From contig NZ_KL370871.1 of assembly GCF_000702205.1 (NCBI RefSeq), positions 248,001-312,000 on the forward strand: DNA of 64,000 nt, given 5' to 3'. The notes under the pieces are model-generated. The model was not told the origin of the DNA. It searched no databases and worked only from the letters and a program-made list of their open reading frames with translations. Position numbers and translations under genes: made by a program. Shown one piece after another: positions 44,976-53,891 of this stretch (the stretch's first letter is position 1; each line of letters opens with the position of its first letter). Source of the stretch: Lachnospira multipara LB2003. GTDB taxonomy: Bacteria > Bacillota > Clostridia > Lachnospirales > Lachnospiraceae.

Positions 44976-45003
44976 ATTATATTTGGTATAAAAAATATAT
45001 CAA
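44976..45003 (-). promoter_or_regulatory. Promoter of the ferredoxin operon
   Basis: TTGATA (44998-45003), 16-base spacer, TATAAT (44976-44981) on the minus strand. Confidence 0.65.
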
Positions 45004-45017
45004 GTACGCAAAATTTA

Positions 45018-45030
45018 CTTACCTAGTAAG
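45018..45030. promoter_or_regulatory. Candidate HxlR operator
   Basis: The palindrome CTTAC-CTA-GTAAG lies 15 bases upstream of the ferredoxin -35 box and 43 bases before the HxlR start, so one bound dimer could control both directions. Function inferred. Confidence 0.45.
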
Positions 45031-45072
45031 AAAAAACTGACCAGTTTAAATTGACTAAATAAGGAGGAGTTT

Positions 45073-45414
45073 ATGCCTAGACCAAAAAAAGAATCCCTAT
45101 GCGATGATATTGCCGGAGACGGATGTGGACTTAAGAAGGTCCTTAACATCGTTGGTGGAAAATGGAAAATTATGATTTTATGTGTTATTGACAATAGAGA
45201 AACCGTCAGATACGGCGATTTAAGAAGGGCAGTTTATGGAATAACTAATACCATGCTTGCCCAATCCTTAAAAGAGCTTGAATCTGACGGTCTTGTTAAG
45301 AGAATTCAGTACGATGAAATGCCGGTTCGCGTGGAATATAGCCTAACCCATAAGGCATCAACTATGATTCCAATTTTATTAGAATTAAAAAAATGGGGCG
45401 AGGCGAACCTATAA
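45073..45414 (+). CDS. HxlR-family winged-helix regulator
   Basis: A 113-residue regulator. VLNIVGGKWKIMILCVID, RYGDLRRAVYGITNTMLAQSL and LVKRIQYDEMPVRVEYSLT are the family's helix, recognition helix and wing. Cysteines at about 9 and 18 near the N-terminus could sense redox state, as in related thiol-based regulators, which would suit control of the divergent ferredoxin operon. GGAGG ribosome site. The last six bases overlap the convergent transporter gene. Confidence 0.88.
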   Translation: MPRPKKESLCDDIAGDGCGLKKVLNIVGGKWKIMILCVIDNRETVRYGDLRRAVYGITNTMLAQSLKELESDGLVKRIQYDEMPVRVEYSLTHKASTMIPILLELKKWGEANL

Positions 45415-46560
45415 TATTGCCCACAAAGCCACTAGGATCACTAGGAAAATTAGGTTTGTAAGGGTGAATTCCTTCATATACTTGCCTGTATTTTCCTTGT
45501 ATTCCTTAGTGTAGGCCTTATATGAAATTAGACTTGCCATTGAGGCAATTAAAGTTCCAAGGCCACCTACATTAACACCAATTATTAGTTCTTTATAACA
45601 TGTTGTAAAGCCAGATAACATAAGGGTTGCCGGCACATTGCTAATAAACTGACTTGTAATTAATGCAATAATAAATTCTCTACCATTCATTAATTTTTCT
45701 AGTAATTCTCTAACCAAATCCAGCCTTCCCATATTACCTGTAAATATGAAAAATCCAATAAAGGTCAAAAGTAATGTATAATCTGCGCTAGCAATAAGTT
45801 CTCTATCCATTAATAAAATAATAATTAACACAACTGCATCAAAATATAAGTAAGGCACTATTCTTGCCACTGTAAGAATTGCCACTATAAACGCTAGGCT
45901 AAATAGGAGGATTGCAAGCTTTCCTCTATTATCTGTGCTTAACTTATCCACTTCCTTTTTATTTTCAAGGTCTTTTTCCACACTTTTTTCTAAATTATTA
46001 ACAGATGCAAAAGCTTTATTCACAATAAAAATTGCAAGCCCAAGGCCAATAAAGGAAACTAAGCTAAATGGAAACATTATGCCACAAAATGATATAAGAG
46101 ACATTCCTGTCTTTCCATACATATAAAGATTTTGTGGGTTACCTATTGGAGTTAGCATACTTCCTAAATTTGCAGCCACAGTCTGTAATACAATTACAGG
46201 AATTAGTAAGTTTTCCTTATCTGCACCCTTTAAAATCATAATAGCTATTGGCACGAAGGTTATTAAGGCCACATCATTTGTTATTAACATACTAGAAAAA
46301 AAGCAGATAAACACTAACACTGCCATTAATTGCCAGTCCTTATTAAATTTCTTAATCAACTTATTTGCTAATAAATCAAAGACATTTTCTTTCTTTAGGC
46401 CTTGAATTATTATCATTAAACCCCATAAAATTCCTAAAGATCTAAAATCAATATAGTTAACATATTCCTTATCGGGATGTATAAAAAAAGCCGAAATTAT
46501 GGCTAATATCCACGCAATAGTCATAACCGGATCTAATCTTTTTATTTTTTCTAAAATCAT
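45409..46560 (-). CDS. ArsB/CitMHS-type anion permease
   Basis: A 383-residue polytopic protein with about ten helices. FFSSMLITNDVALITFVPIA and AANLGSMLTPIGNPQNLYMY are the family's substrate and ion-binding segments (N-D and G-N-P-Q-N), shared by ArsB, NhaD and the citrate-Mg transporters. The second half repeats this as QFISNVPATLML and VNVGGLGTL. Substrate (citrate, other dicarboxylate, arsenite) is undecided. Start at the second ATG, which has GGAAGGG eight bases away. Confidence 0.82.
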   Translation of the reverse strand: MILEKIKRLDPVMTIAWILAIISAFFIHPDKEYVNYIDFRSLGILWGLMIIIQGLKKENVFDLLANKLIKKFNKDWQLMAVLVFICFFSSMLITNDVALITFVPIAIMILKGADKENLLIPVIVLQTVAANLGSMLTPIGNPQNLYMYGKTGMSLISFCGIMFPFSLVSFIGLGLAIFIVNKAFASVNNLEKSVEKDLENKKEVDKLSTDNRGKLAILLFSLAFIVAILTVARIVPYLYFDAVVLIIILLMDRELIASADYTLLLTFIGFFIFTGNMGRLDLVRELLEKLMNGREFIIALITSQFISNVPATLMLSGFTTCYKELIIGVNVGGLGTLIASMASLISYKAYTKEYKENTGKYMKEFTLTNLIFLVILVALWAIL

Positions 46561-46641
46561 AGTCATTACCCTTCCATTTTTTATTAACGTGCACTGCCTA
46601 GTATAACACGAATGACCTCAATAAAAAGCCATTTTTTAAAC

Positions 46642-46673
46642 AAAAAACTCCCACAGCAAAATTGCTGCGGGAG
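46642..46673 (-). terminator. Rho-independent terminator of the AGCS symporter gene
   Basis: An 11-bp stem CTCCC-CAGCA/TGCTG-GGGAG with one A-C or G-T position, followed by TTTTTT on the minus strand. Confidence 0.85.
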
Positions 46674-46713
46674 ACACGTAAATCTATCAAGACTACATTC
46701 CTACATATCCTCT

Positions 46714-48198
46714 TTATGATGCGGCACTATCATCCTTTGATAGTTCCTTATTAAACTCAGTAACCTTTGCTCCAAGATTATCTGTCTTATCAGCCTTAAG
46801 CTTATTAAAATAAGCCTTTGTATCTGCTACCACTACCCCATTTAAGGCAATAAGTGCAATTAAGTTTGGAATTGCCATAAGACCGTTAACAATATCAGCA
46901 ATTGTCCAAACAGCGCTAACTGTCATATATGGGCCAATGAATACACAGAAGATATAAAGCCATCTATAGACTTTAACTGCCTTAGTATTCTCTCCTGTTA
47001 AGTATTCAAGACATTTTTCAGAATAATAATTCCAACCAAGTATTGTTGTAAATGCAAAGAATACTAAACAGCACATAAGTAAAAATGCTGAAAACTGTGT
47101 TGGGAAAGGTAATCCCTTCTGGAAGGCATAACTTGTAACATTAGCGCCCTCAAGTCCTTCAACTTTAAATGCACCTGTAACAATAATTGCAAGACCAGTC
47201 ATTGTACAAATCATAAGTGTATCAATTACAGTACCAAGCATTGAAACAAGTCCCTGCTTTACAGGCTCGTCTACCTTAGCTGCTGCAGCTGCAATAGGTG
47301 CTGAACCAATACCAGCTTCGTTAGAGAATATACCTCTTGCGATACCCTTTTGCATAGCCACCATCATAGCTCCAAGAGCACCACCAGCTGCTGCTTTTAA
47401 ACCAAATGCTCCTTGGAAAATCTGAACAAATGCATCTGGAATCTTATTAAGATTAAGTAAGATAATAAGCACTCCGCATAAGATATAAAAGATTGCCATA
47501 AATGGCACAACTACCTGTGCTACAGATGATATTCTCTTTAATCCGCCAATAAGAACTAATGCTACACAAATTGTTAAAATAATACCCGAAATAACTGTAA
47601 CGACTGAATAATCCATTCCAAATAAAGAAATTGTATTAACAGAATTAGGATCAAAAAATCCCTTAATTGCTGATGTGATACCGTTGATCTGAGTAAATGT
47701 ACCAATACCAAAAAGACCAACCATAACTCCAAAGACGGCAAAAATGCTAGCTAACCACTTCCACTTAGCACCCATGCCTTTTTCTATGTAATAAAAAGGT
47801 CCACCAATAATATGACCATCCTTAGCAACTGTTCTATATTTAACAGCTAACATACATTCTGCATACTTTGTTGCAGTACCAACTAATGCGGCAAGCCACA
47901 TCCAAAATAGCGCACCAGGACCACCTGCGGCAATAGCTGTTGCTACACCAACGATGTTACCAGTACCAATTGTTGCTGAAAGTGCAGTACAAAGAGCTCC
48001 AAAGCTTGAAACTTCGCCCTTCTTACCACTCTTGTCATTCTTAAACATAAGCCCAAATGCCATGCCTAATTTGGCAAATTGCATACCGCCAAGTCTAATA
48101 GTAAGTAAAAGTCCAGTAAACAATATCAAGACTATAAGCGGCACTCCCCATACGAGACTATCGAGAGTTTCTAGAAAGTTATTGATTGCATTAAACAT
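46714..48198 (-). CDS. Sodium:alanine/glycine symporter, AGCS family
   Basis: A 494-residue symporter with about eleven helices. ALSATIGTGNIVGVATAIAA, GGPGALFWMWLAALVGTATKYAE and FSNEAGIGSAPIAAAAA are the hallmark segments that hold sodium and amino acid. It imports alanine or glycine with Na+. Single gene, with its own terminator. Confidence 0.92.
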   Translation of the reverse strand: MFNAINNFLETLDSLVWGVPLIVLILFTGLLLTIRLGGMQFAKLGMAFGLMFKNDKSGKKGEVSSFGALCTALSATIGTGNIVGVATAIAAGGPGALFWMWLAALVGTATKYAECMLAVKYRTVAKDGHIIGGPFYYIEKGMGAKWKWLASIFAVFGVMVGLFGIGTFTQINGITSAIKGFFDPNSVNTISLFGMDYSVVTVISGIILTICVALVLIGGLKRISSVAQVVVPFMAIFYILCGVLIILLNLNKIPDAFVQIFQGAFGLKAAAGGALGAMMVAMQKGIARGIFSNEAGIGSAPIAAAAAKVDEPVKQGLVSMLGTVIDTLMICTMTGLAIIVTGAFKVEGLEGANVTSYAFQKGLPFPTQFSAFLLMCCLVFFAFTTILGWNYYSEKCLEYLTGENTKAVKVYRWLYIFCVFIGPYMTVSAVWTIADIVNGLMAIPNLIALIALNGVVVADTKAYFNKLKADKTDNLGAKVTEFNKELSKDDSAAS

Positions 48199-48382
48199 AA
48201 ATAATCTCCTAAATATATAAATGTGCGATTCATTGCACTAAAGCAATAAACTACCTCATTATATATAATTTAGGAGATTATGACAATATATTTTGCTGCT
48301 CAATTTCAATCTATTCCAGTCAATATCAATCTTTGCAGCCTCTAAACACTATAGTATTATAAAAATTGCTTCGCCATTTTTA

Positions 48383-48844
48383 TTAATCTAGCTTTGTACA
48401 GTGCTTATCATTGATTTCCTGTACCTTTTTAACACGACGACGGTATTTTTCTTCCATAAGTGGATCTGTATTTAACCATGTCTTAACTGTCTCTAAGGCA
48501 ATAAGTCCACCAATAATCTTAGCTCCAAGACAAAGAATATTAGAATCTGTATGCTGTCTTGCAAGGGTTGCACATAAAGGATCCTGACAAACTGCTGCAT
48601 AACAGCCATTAATTTTATTAGCAATTAAGGCACTTCCATAGCCTACTCCATCGCAAAAAATTCCTCTGTCACATTCTCCCTTTGCCACTGCAAGGGCTGC
48701 AGGATATACAAAATCAGAAAGGTCACAAGACTCCTCGTCAAATGTACCAAAATCAACTACTTCGTAGCCATTGTCCTCTAGGTATTTCTTAATCTCTTCC
48801 TTCATGCGAGTTCCTGCATGATCATTAGCCATAGCTATCTTCAT
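48383..48844 (-). CDS. Ribose-5-phosphate isomerase B / LacAB family sugar isomerase
   Basis: A 153-residue RpiB-fold enzyme. IAMANDHAG gives the D-H pair, GIFCDGVGYGSALIANKI the catalytic-loop cysteine and phosphate loop, and LARQHTDSNILCLGAKIIG the second histidine and substrate segment. It interconverts aldose and ketose 5- or 6-phosphates. The FCDGVGYG loop departs from the ICGTGIG of classic RpiB, so the substrate may be another pentose or hexose phosphate. Single gene. Confidence 0.8.
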   Translation of the reverse strand: MKIAMANDHAGTRMKEEIKKYLEDNGYEVVDFGTFDEESCDLSDFVYPAALAVAKGECDRGIFCDGVGYGSALIANKINGCYAAVCQDPLCATLARQHTDSNILCLGAKIIGGLIALETVKTWLNTDPLMEEKYRRRVKKVQEINDKHCTKLD

Positions 48845-48883
48845 AAAAAACCTCCAAACATATGAATTAACTGATATTGCTAA

Positions 48884-51157
48884 TTATAAGTATACCACAT
48901 TTCTAAGATTTTTCGCTGCCTGAACTAAATTAGTTAAACTCTCCTTAGTTTCCTTAATTCCTCTAGTTTTTAAGCCACAATCCGGGTTTACCCACAATTT
49001 ATCCTTATCTACCTTAGTAAGCATAATCTTTAAGGCCTTCTCAATTTCTTCAACTGATGGAACTCGTGGAGAATGAATGTCGTAAACTCCAGGACCTACC
49101 TCTGTTTCAAAATCATTATCCTTTAAGGAATCTAGAATAAGCAAGTCTGATTTTGATGCTTCAAAGGTGATTACATCTGCATCCATATCATCAATTTCCT
49201 TGATTATATCTGTAAATTCAGAGTAGCACATATGTGTATGAATCTGTGTTTCTGGCTTTACTCCACTATGGGTTAATCTAAAGGCTGGTATGGCAAAACT
49301 TAAGTATTCACTATGCCAATCAGTTTTTCTTAATGGAAGCTTTTCTCTTAAGGCTGCCTCATCAATCTGAATAATATTTACCCCATTAGCCTCTAAATCA
49401 AGAACTTCATCTCTAATTGCAAGAGCTATCTGATAAATTGACTCCTTAATTGATATATCCTCTCTTGGGAATGACCAGTTAAGGATTGTAACAGGACCTG
49501 TAAGCATGCCCTTCATTGGCTTATTAGTTAGGGATTTAGCGTACAAGATCCAATCAAGGGTAATTGGCTTTGTTCTATAAACATCGCCCCAGATAATAGG
49601 TGGCTTAACGCATCTAATACCATATGATTGCACCCAAGCCTTCTTAGTAAAAATAAAACCATTTAGGGCCTCACCAAAGTATTCAACCATGTCGTTACGC
49701 TCATATTCTCCATGAACTAGCACATCAAGTCCCACTTCTTCCTGCCATTCTACACATGCCTTAATTTTTTCTTTGTTAAAAGCAATATAATCTTCCTTTG
49801 ATTTTTCCCCCTTCTTATAGAGACTTCTGTTCTCCTTAACTTCCTTAGTCTGTGGGAATGATCCTATGGTTGTTGTTGGAAAATGTGGTAAATTAAAGGC
49901 TTTCCTTTGAATCTTACTTCTTTCATTTCTTGCTGGTGTTCTAACAAAATCCTTATCAGTGATCTTATCTAATCTGTCCTTAACATCCTGATTAAATGAA
50001 TTTCTATCGCTATTTAATAAATTCTGATTATTTATGAAAATATCAGTAGTTCTATAATCCTTATTGTCTGCTAAATCACCAAGTATTCTTAACTCATCCA
50101 GCTTTTCATAGGCAAAAGATAAGTGGCTTAAATACTGCTCTGACAACTTATCTTCTCCCTTAGTTGTATATGGTACGTGAAGTAGAGAACAAGATGTCTG
50201 TAATACAATTTCTATGTCCTTTTCTTTCAATCTATCAACTATTCCTAATGTCTTAGAAAAATCGTTCTTCCAAACATTCTTACCGTTAACTAATCCTGCA
50301 AAAAGAACCTTTCTGTTAAGTCCATTTTTTTCAATTAGATTTAAGTTTTCCTTACCCTCTACTAAATCAAGGCCAAGTCCCCAAAAATCCAATTCTAAAA
50401 GCTCATTATATATGTCTCTTACATCGCCAAAATATGTCTGTAAAAGCACCTTAGTATTTAAATCCTGTCCTAGAATTTCTTTATAACTCTTTATAAAATC
50501 CTGCTTTTCTTCATCAGTTAAATCAAATACAAGGGCAGGCTCATCTATCTGAATCAATGAAATTCCCTCATTATCACACTCTTTTAGAATATTAGAATAT
50601 GCCTTTACAAGACTAGCTAAAAACTCCTTAGAATCCCTATTTCCCTTAATTCTTGCTAACTTATGGAAAGTGAATGGCCCAATAATTACAGGTTTTGTCT
50701 CTATTCCATAGCTTAAAGCTTCATGATACTCTCTAATTAATTTATCAAGATTAATTTCTAGCTTAAGAGCATCTTCTATTTCTGGCACCACATAGTGATA
50801 ATTTGTATTAAACCATTTTTTCATAGCTAGGGCATGTACATCTTTACCATCCTTTTGATAACCTCTTGCCATTGCAAAATATGTATCTATGTCCGATAAA
50901 TTCAATTCCTTATAACGTGTTGGCACTAAACCAAGCATTACAATTGTATCTAACATTAAATCATAATAAGAAAAATCATTAGTTGAAATATAATTTATCC
51001 CTGCATTTTTCTGTACTTCTAAATGTCTCTTTCTAAGAGTTTCAGCGCTCTTTTTTAACTCCTTACTATCAATCTCTCCTCTAAAATATTTTTCAATAGA
51101 AAACTTTAACTCTCTATTTTCTCCAATTCTTGGAAATCCTACTACTGATGTATTCAT
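48884..51157 (-). CDS. metE: Cobalamin-independent methionine synthase MetE
   Basis: A 757-residue double-barrel enzyme that transfers a methyl group from methyltetrahydrofolate-polyglutamate to homocysteine. TSVVGFPRIGENRELKF opens the N-terminal barrel; FPTTTIGSFPQTKEVKENR opens the C-terminal barrel; zinc ligands are in IHTHMCYSEF and NPDCGLKTRG. The start at 51157 has GGAGG; 18 codons upstream are not used. It follows the LysR and MFS genes. No S-box or T-box is visible in the short leader, so LysR control is more likely. Confidence 0.95.
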   Translation of the reverse strand: MNTSVVGFPRIGENRELKFSIEKYFRGEIDSKELKKSAETLRKRHLEVQKNAGINYISTNDFSYYDLMLDTIVMLGLVPTRYKELNLSDIDTYFAMARGYQKDGKDVHALAMKKWFNTNYHYVVPEIEDALKLEINLDKLIREYHEALSYGIETKPVIIGPFTFHKLARIKGNRDSKEFLASLVKAYSNILKECDNEGISLIQIDEPALVFDLTDEEKQDFIKSYKEILGQDLNTKVLLQTYFGDVRDIYNELLELDFWGLGLDLVEGKENLNLIEKNGLNRKVLFAGLVNGKNVWKNDFSKTLGIVDRLKEKDIEIVLQTSCSLLHVPYTTKGEDKLSEQYLSHLSFAYEKLDELRILGDLADNKDYRTTDIFINNQNLLNSDRNSFNQDVKDRLDKITDKDFVRTPARNERSKIQRKAFNLPHFPTTTIGSFPQTKEVKENRSLYKKGEKSKEDYIAFNKEKIKACVEWQEEVGLDVLVHGEYERNDMVEYFGEALNGFIFTKKAWVQSYGIRCVKPPIIWGDVYRTKPITLDWILYAKSLTNKPMKGMLTGPVTILNWSFPREDISIKESIYQIALAIRDEVLDLEANGVNIIQIDEAALREKLPLRKTDWHSEYLSFAIPAFRLTHSGVKPETQIHTHMCYSEFTDIIKEIDDMDADVITFEASKSDLLILDSLKDNDFETEVGPGVYDIHSPRVPSVEEIEKALKIMLTKVDKDKLWVNPDCGLKTRGIKETKESLTNLVQAAKNLRNVVYL

Positions 51158-51221
51158 ATAATTACCTCCTTCATAAATGATTAAGCTAATTATATTTTCT
51201 ACTTGTGTCATTGTATAATAT

Positions 51222-51269
51222 AAAAAAAATCAAGTTAGCCATAGTTTAAAACTATGACCAACTTGATTT
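51222..51269 (-). terminator. Terminator overlapping the MFS gene stop
   Basis: AAATCAAGTT/AACTTGATTT (10 bp) and inner CATAGTTT/AAACTATG form a long hairpin followed by a T-run on the minus strand. The outer arm covers the last codons and stop of the MFS gene. Confidence 0.85.
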
Positions 51270-52409
51270 AATAGATTTATTAAAAATCAAAATTAATACT
51301 GCTAGCGCTGAGAATACAAATGGTGTTGCAAGTAGCATTATTGCTGTCCTTAGACCAATATAGTTTCCAAGAATGCCGGTTATTGCTGTAAATATAAAAC
51401 CTCCAAGCCCTGTTGCTGTAGTTATCATGCCTGTTGCTAGGGCTTTTGATTTGCCTGATAGTGGCATAGCTAAGTTTAGGGAACATGGATAAATTGCTCC
51501 GCTAAAAAATCCTAGTGGCACACATAGCATAAGTATTAACTTAGCTGAATTTAATATTGAAATAAGCACTGTTATAGCTGGTATTGCAATAACAGAAACA
51601 AGCAAAATTTTTCTTGAATATTTTTCAAAGCTACCCACTAACATTCTTGATGGAATCATTACTATCCAGAAGATGCTAATGGCAAATTTGCCCAATGTTG
51701 ATGCTAATTCTTCACTAAACATTGAATCTATAAAGAATGCAAATCCATTCTCAAAACCTACATAAATGGCCATTACAAGGCATAATAACAAGACTCCTGA
51801 AAGGATAAAGCCTTTTTTATCTCTTTCTTTCGTAGAGTTCTCTTCTTTTTCTTGAACCTTATCTGTAATTCCATGCATATATGCAAATGAAAGCGCGCTG
51901 GCAACTGCAATTATTATAAATAAAGTCTTCCATGACAAACCGCATTTTAAATAAAATGTCACAATTAATGGTGCCACAAATGCGCCAAAAGCATACATTG
52001 ATGTCATGTAGCCGATTCTTTTTTTGCTGCTCATTGGATAAATATCAGCAAATGCAGCAATTGTAATAAATTGCAATGTTGATGTTGTAAGTCCTATTAA
52101 AAACATGCCAATTACAAACACGTTTCGTGAAATTGGTAGACATATTCCCAATGTAACTACTATTTGAATTATTAGTGCAATTCTTAAGCATTTAACCTTA
52201 TCATTTCTATCTGCCCATGCTCCAAGTAATATTGGTGCTAACATGTCTGCAAATAGCTCCACTGCTGCTGTTAATCCCTTAGATGTGTTGTTTAAATCAT
52301 AGTTTTTTCCTATGTCTAATAAACTTGCCTGATATCCTCCAGACTCAAAGCCATTAATAAAAATAATTAAGAAAAAAATAATCCACAAAAACCGTGCATT
52401 TCTTTTCAT
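51252..52409 (-). CDS. Major facilitator superfamily transporter
   Basis: A 385-residue MFS protein with twelve predicted helices. The loop 2-3 motif is present as LLGAWADRNDKVKC (G-x-x-A-D-R-x-x-R/K type), and the second half repeats the pattern weakly. Small MFS carriers of this length export drugs or metabolites. It lies between lysR and metE, so a methionine- or cysteine-related cargo is possible but unproven. Its stop lies inside its own terminator hairpin. Confidence 0.85.
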   Translation of the reverse strand: MKRNARFLWIIFFLIIFINGFESGGYQASLLDIGKNYDLNNTSKGLTAAVELFADMLAPILLGAWADRNDKVKCLRIALIIQIVVTLGICLPISRNVFVIGMFLIGLTTSTLQFITIAAFADIYPMSSKKRIGYMTSMYAFGAFVAPLIVTFYLKCGLSWKTLFIIIAVASALSFAYMHGITDKVQEKEENSTKERDKKGFILSGVLLLCLVMAIYVGFENGFAFFIDSMFSEELASTLGKFAISIFWIVMIPSRMLVGSFEKYSRKILLVSVIAIPAITVLISILNSAKLILMLCVPLGFFSGAIYPCSLNLAMPLSGKSKALATGMITTATGLGGFIFTAITGILGNYIGLRTAIMLLATPFVFSALAVLILIFNKSIKSSWS

Positions 52410-52508
52410 ATAGCCACCCCACTATTTAGTTTTGTTTTGCCTGTATACTAATAGTATAACAACCATACAAGAAACGCAATATAAAGGATGGCTTATATTT
52501 AGCTCATA

Positions 52509-53414
52509 TTAGAGTTCCTTAAATTTTAAAAGTTCCTCCACATAAGCCTCTCCATAGATGCTAAGCGGACTTCCCTTTCTCTTAATATAGCCAATTACAA
52601 GGGGATCTTCTTCCTTTAATTTAATAGAAACAAAGCCCTTTAAAATCGCCTTATCATCTGATAGCATTCCACTACCAATTGAATAGCCATGAAGCTCTGA
52701 TATTATCTCCATTGTTGATGCTCTATCATCTGATTTAATCATCTTATTAAAATTATAATCTGACATGGCCTCTTCTGTTAAATAGAAGTTACTATCATCA
52801 CTTTGATCAAAAAAGACACATGGATAATCCTTTAATTCCTCAATTGATATTTCATCTCTTCCAGCAAATTTATGATTTTTCCAGACATATACATAAGTTT
52901 CTCTTTGCATTAATGGGACAAATTCCAAATTATATTCCTTGAAAAACTTCTTTAAAACCGCTTCATTTGAACCTGAAAATGAAACGATTCCTATTTCACT
53001 TTTAAGGTTTCTTACTGACTCTAGAACATCTCTTGTCTTAGTCTCATGTATTTCAAAAACGTATTTTTCTGGGTCGAATTTTTTCAATACTTCTGTAAAG
53101 GCTTTAATGGAAAAATTGTAGTGCTGTGTTGATACTGCAAATCTCTCCTTATCGCTATCCTTTGATAAATACCTATCTTCTAGTATTTCGTACTGACCCA
53201 CTACTTTTTTAGCATAGGAAACAAATTCCCTTCCTTCATCTGTAAGTGAAATTCCCTTATTAGTTCTATCAAATATCAAGATACCAATTTCCTCTTCAAG
53301 CTCTTTAATGCTTAATGAAAGGGCTGGTTGTGAAACAAAAAGCTTTGTTGCTGCCTCTCTCATAGAACTTGATTGTGAGATTTCTAAAACATACTTAATC
53401 TGTGTAATATTCAT
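52509..53414 (-). CDS. LysR-family transcriptional regulator
   Basis: A 301-residue LTTR. The N-terminal winged helix is MNITQIKYVLEISQSSSMREAATKLFVSQPALSLSIKELEEEIG; a linker helix and a periplasmic-binding-type effector domain follow (ALTEVLKKFDPEKYVFEIHE-like). It probably controls the MFS and metE genes downstream, like MetR/CysB-type regulators, though the effector is unknown. Here the MFS start is 99 bases beyond its stop. Confidence 0.88.
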   Translation of the reverse strand: MNITQIKYVLEISQSSSMREAATKLFVSQPALSLSIKELEEEIGILIFDRTNKGISLTDEGREFVSYAKKVVGQYEILEDRYLSKDSDKERFAVSTQHYNFSIKAFTEVLKKFDPEKYVFEIHETKTRDVLESVRNLKSEIGIVSFSGSNEAVLKKFFKEYNLEFVPLMQRETYVYVWKNHKFAGRDEISIEELKDYPCVFFDQSDDSNFYLTEEAMSDYNFNKMIKSDDRASTMEIISELHGYSIGSGMLSDDKAILKGFVSIKLKEEDPLVIGYIKRKGSPLSIYGEAYVEELLKFKEL

Positions 53415-53466
53415 GGCATTTCCTCCCTATGCTTATTATAAAAAATTCTATCTCTTAATCAAGATA

Positions 53467-53620
53467 CTATTTACTTTTTATTAGTCCTGTAAGTTCTAAA
53501 ACTTCCTTAACTGTTGTTACTGGGATTATTTTTAAATTGTCCTTAACAATAGGTGCCACATCAATTAAGTCATCTTTGTTCTCAACTGGTATAAATACTG
53601 TCTTTACTCCGCTTTTATAT
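53467..53620 (-). pseudogene. Remnant of the Lon protease C-terminus
   Basis: About 50 codons read GVKTVFIPVENKDDLIDVAP, IVKDNLKIIPVTTVKEVLEL, the last part of the Lon proteolytic domain (where intact Lon has AHRAGIKTVFIP before it). Everything upstream is gone, and the 17 codons before it (MVVRPAAIKSTVKSP) are unrelated, being the reverse of the neighbouring TetR-like remnant. No function expected. Confidence 0.7.
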
Positions 53621-53764
53621 GAAGACGGGGATTTAACTGTAGATTTTATAGCTGCTGGTCTTACAACCATTGCAAAACATTACCTTATGGATGATGCAAG
53701 TTGGTCAAATAAAGAACTCTCAGACACTATATTAAGACTATTTAGTGGTGACTTTTTTAGATAA
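53612..53764 (+). pseudogene. Remnant of a TetR-like regulator C-terminus
   Basis: About 50 codons on the plus strand read LLYEDGDLTVDFIAAGLTTI, AKHYLMDDASWSNKELSDTI, ending at a stop with a terminator behind it. The helices match the ligand-domain end of TetR-family regulators. The DNA-binding part is missing; the frame opens directly at the Lon remnant, so a deletion or inversion joined them. Confidence 0.55.
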
Positions 53765-53765
53765 A

Positions 53766-53822
53766 AAAAGCCCTAAGTTTTGATTTATCCTAATGGATTT
53801 TCAAAACCTAGGGTTTTTGTTT
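53766..53822. terminator. Bidirectional terminator hairpin
   Basis: AAGCCCTAAGTTTTGA (53768) pairs with TCAAAACCTAGGGTTT (53801) with two mismatches; a T-run follows on both strands. It serves the TetR-like remnant on the plus strand and can end the YjeM-type transcript on the minus strand. Confidence 0.75.
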
Positions 53823-53891
53823 TTTATATTAGTCTGTAATTAAGAGTCTTAAAACTTATCTTAAGCTTTTAGTAACTATCTAAGTCCTATC

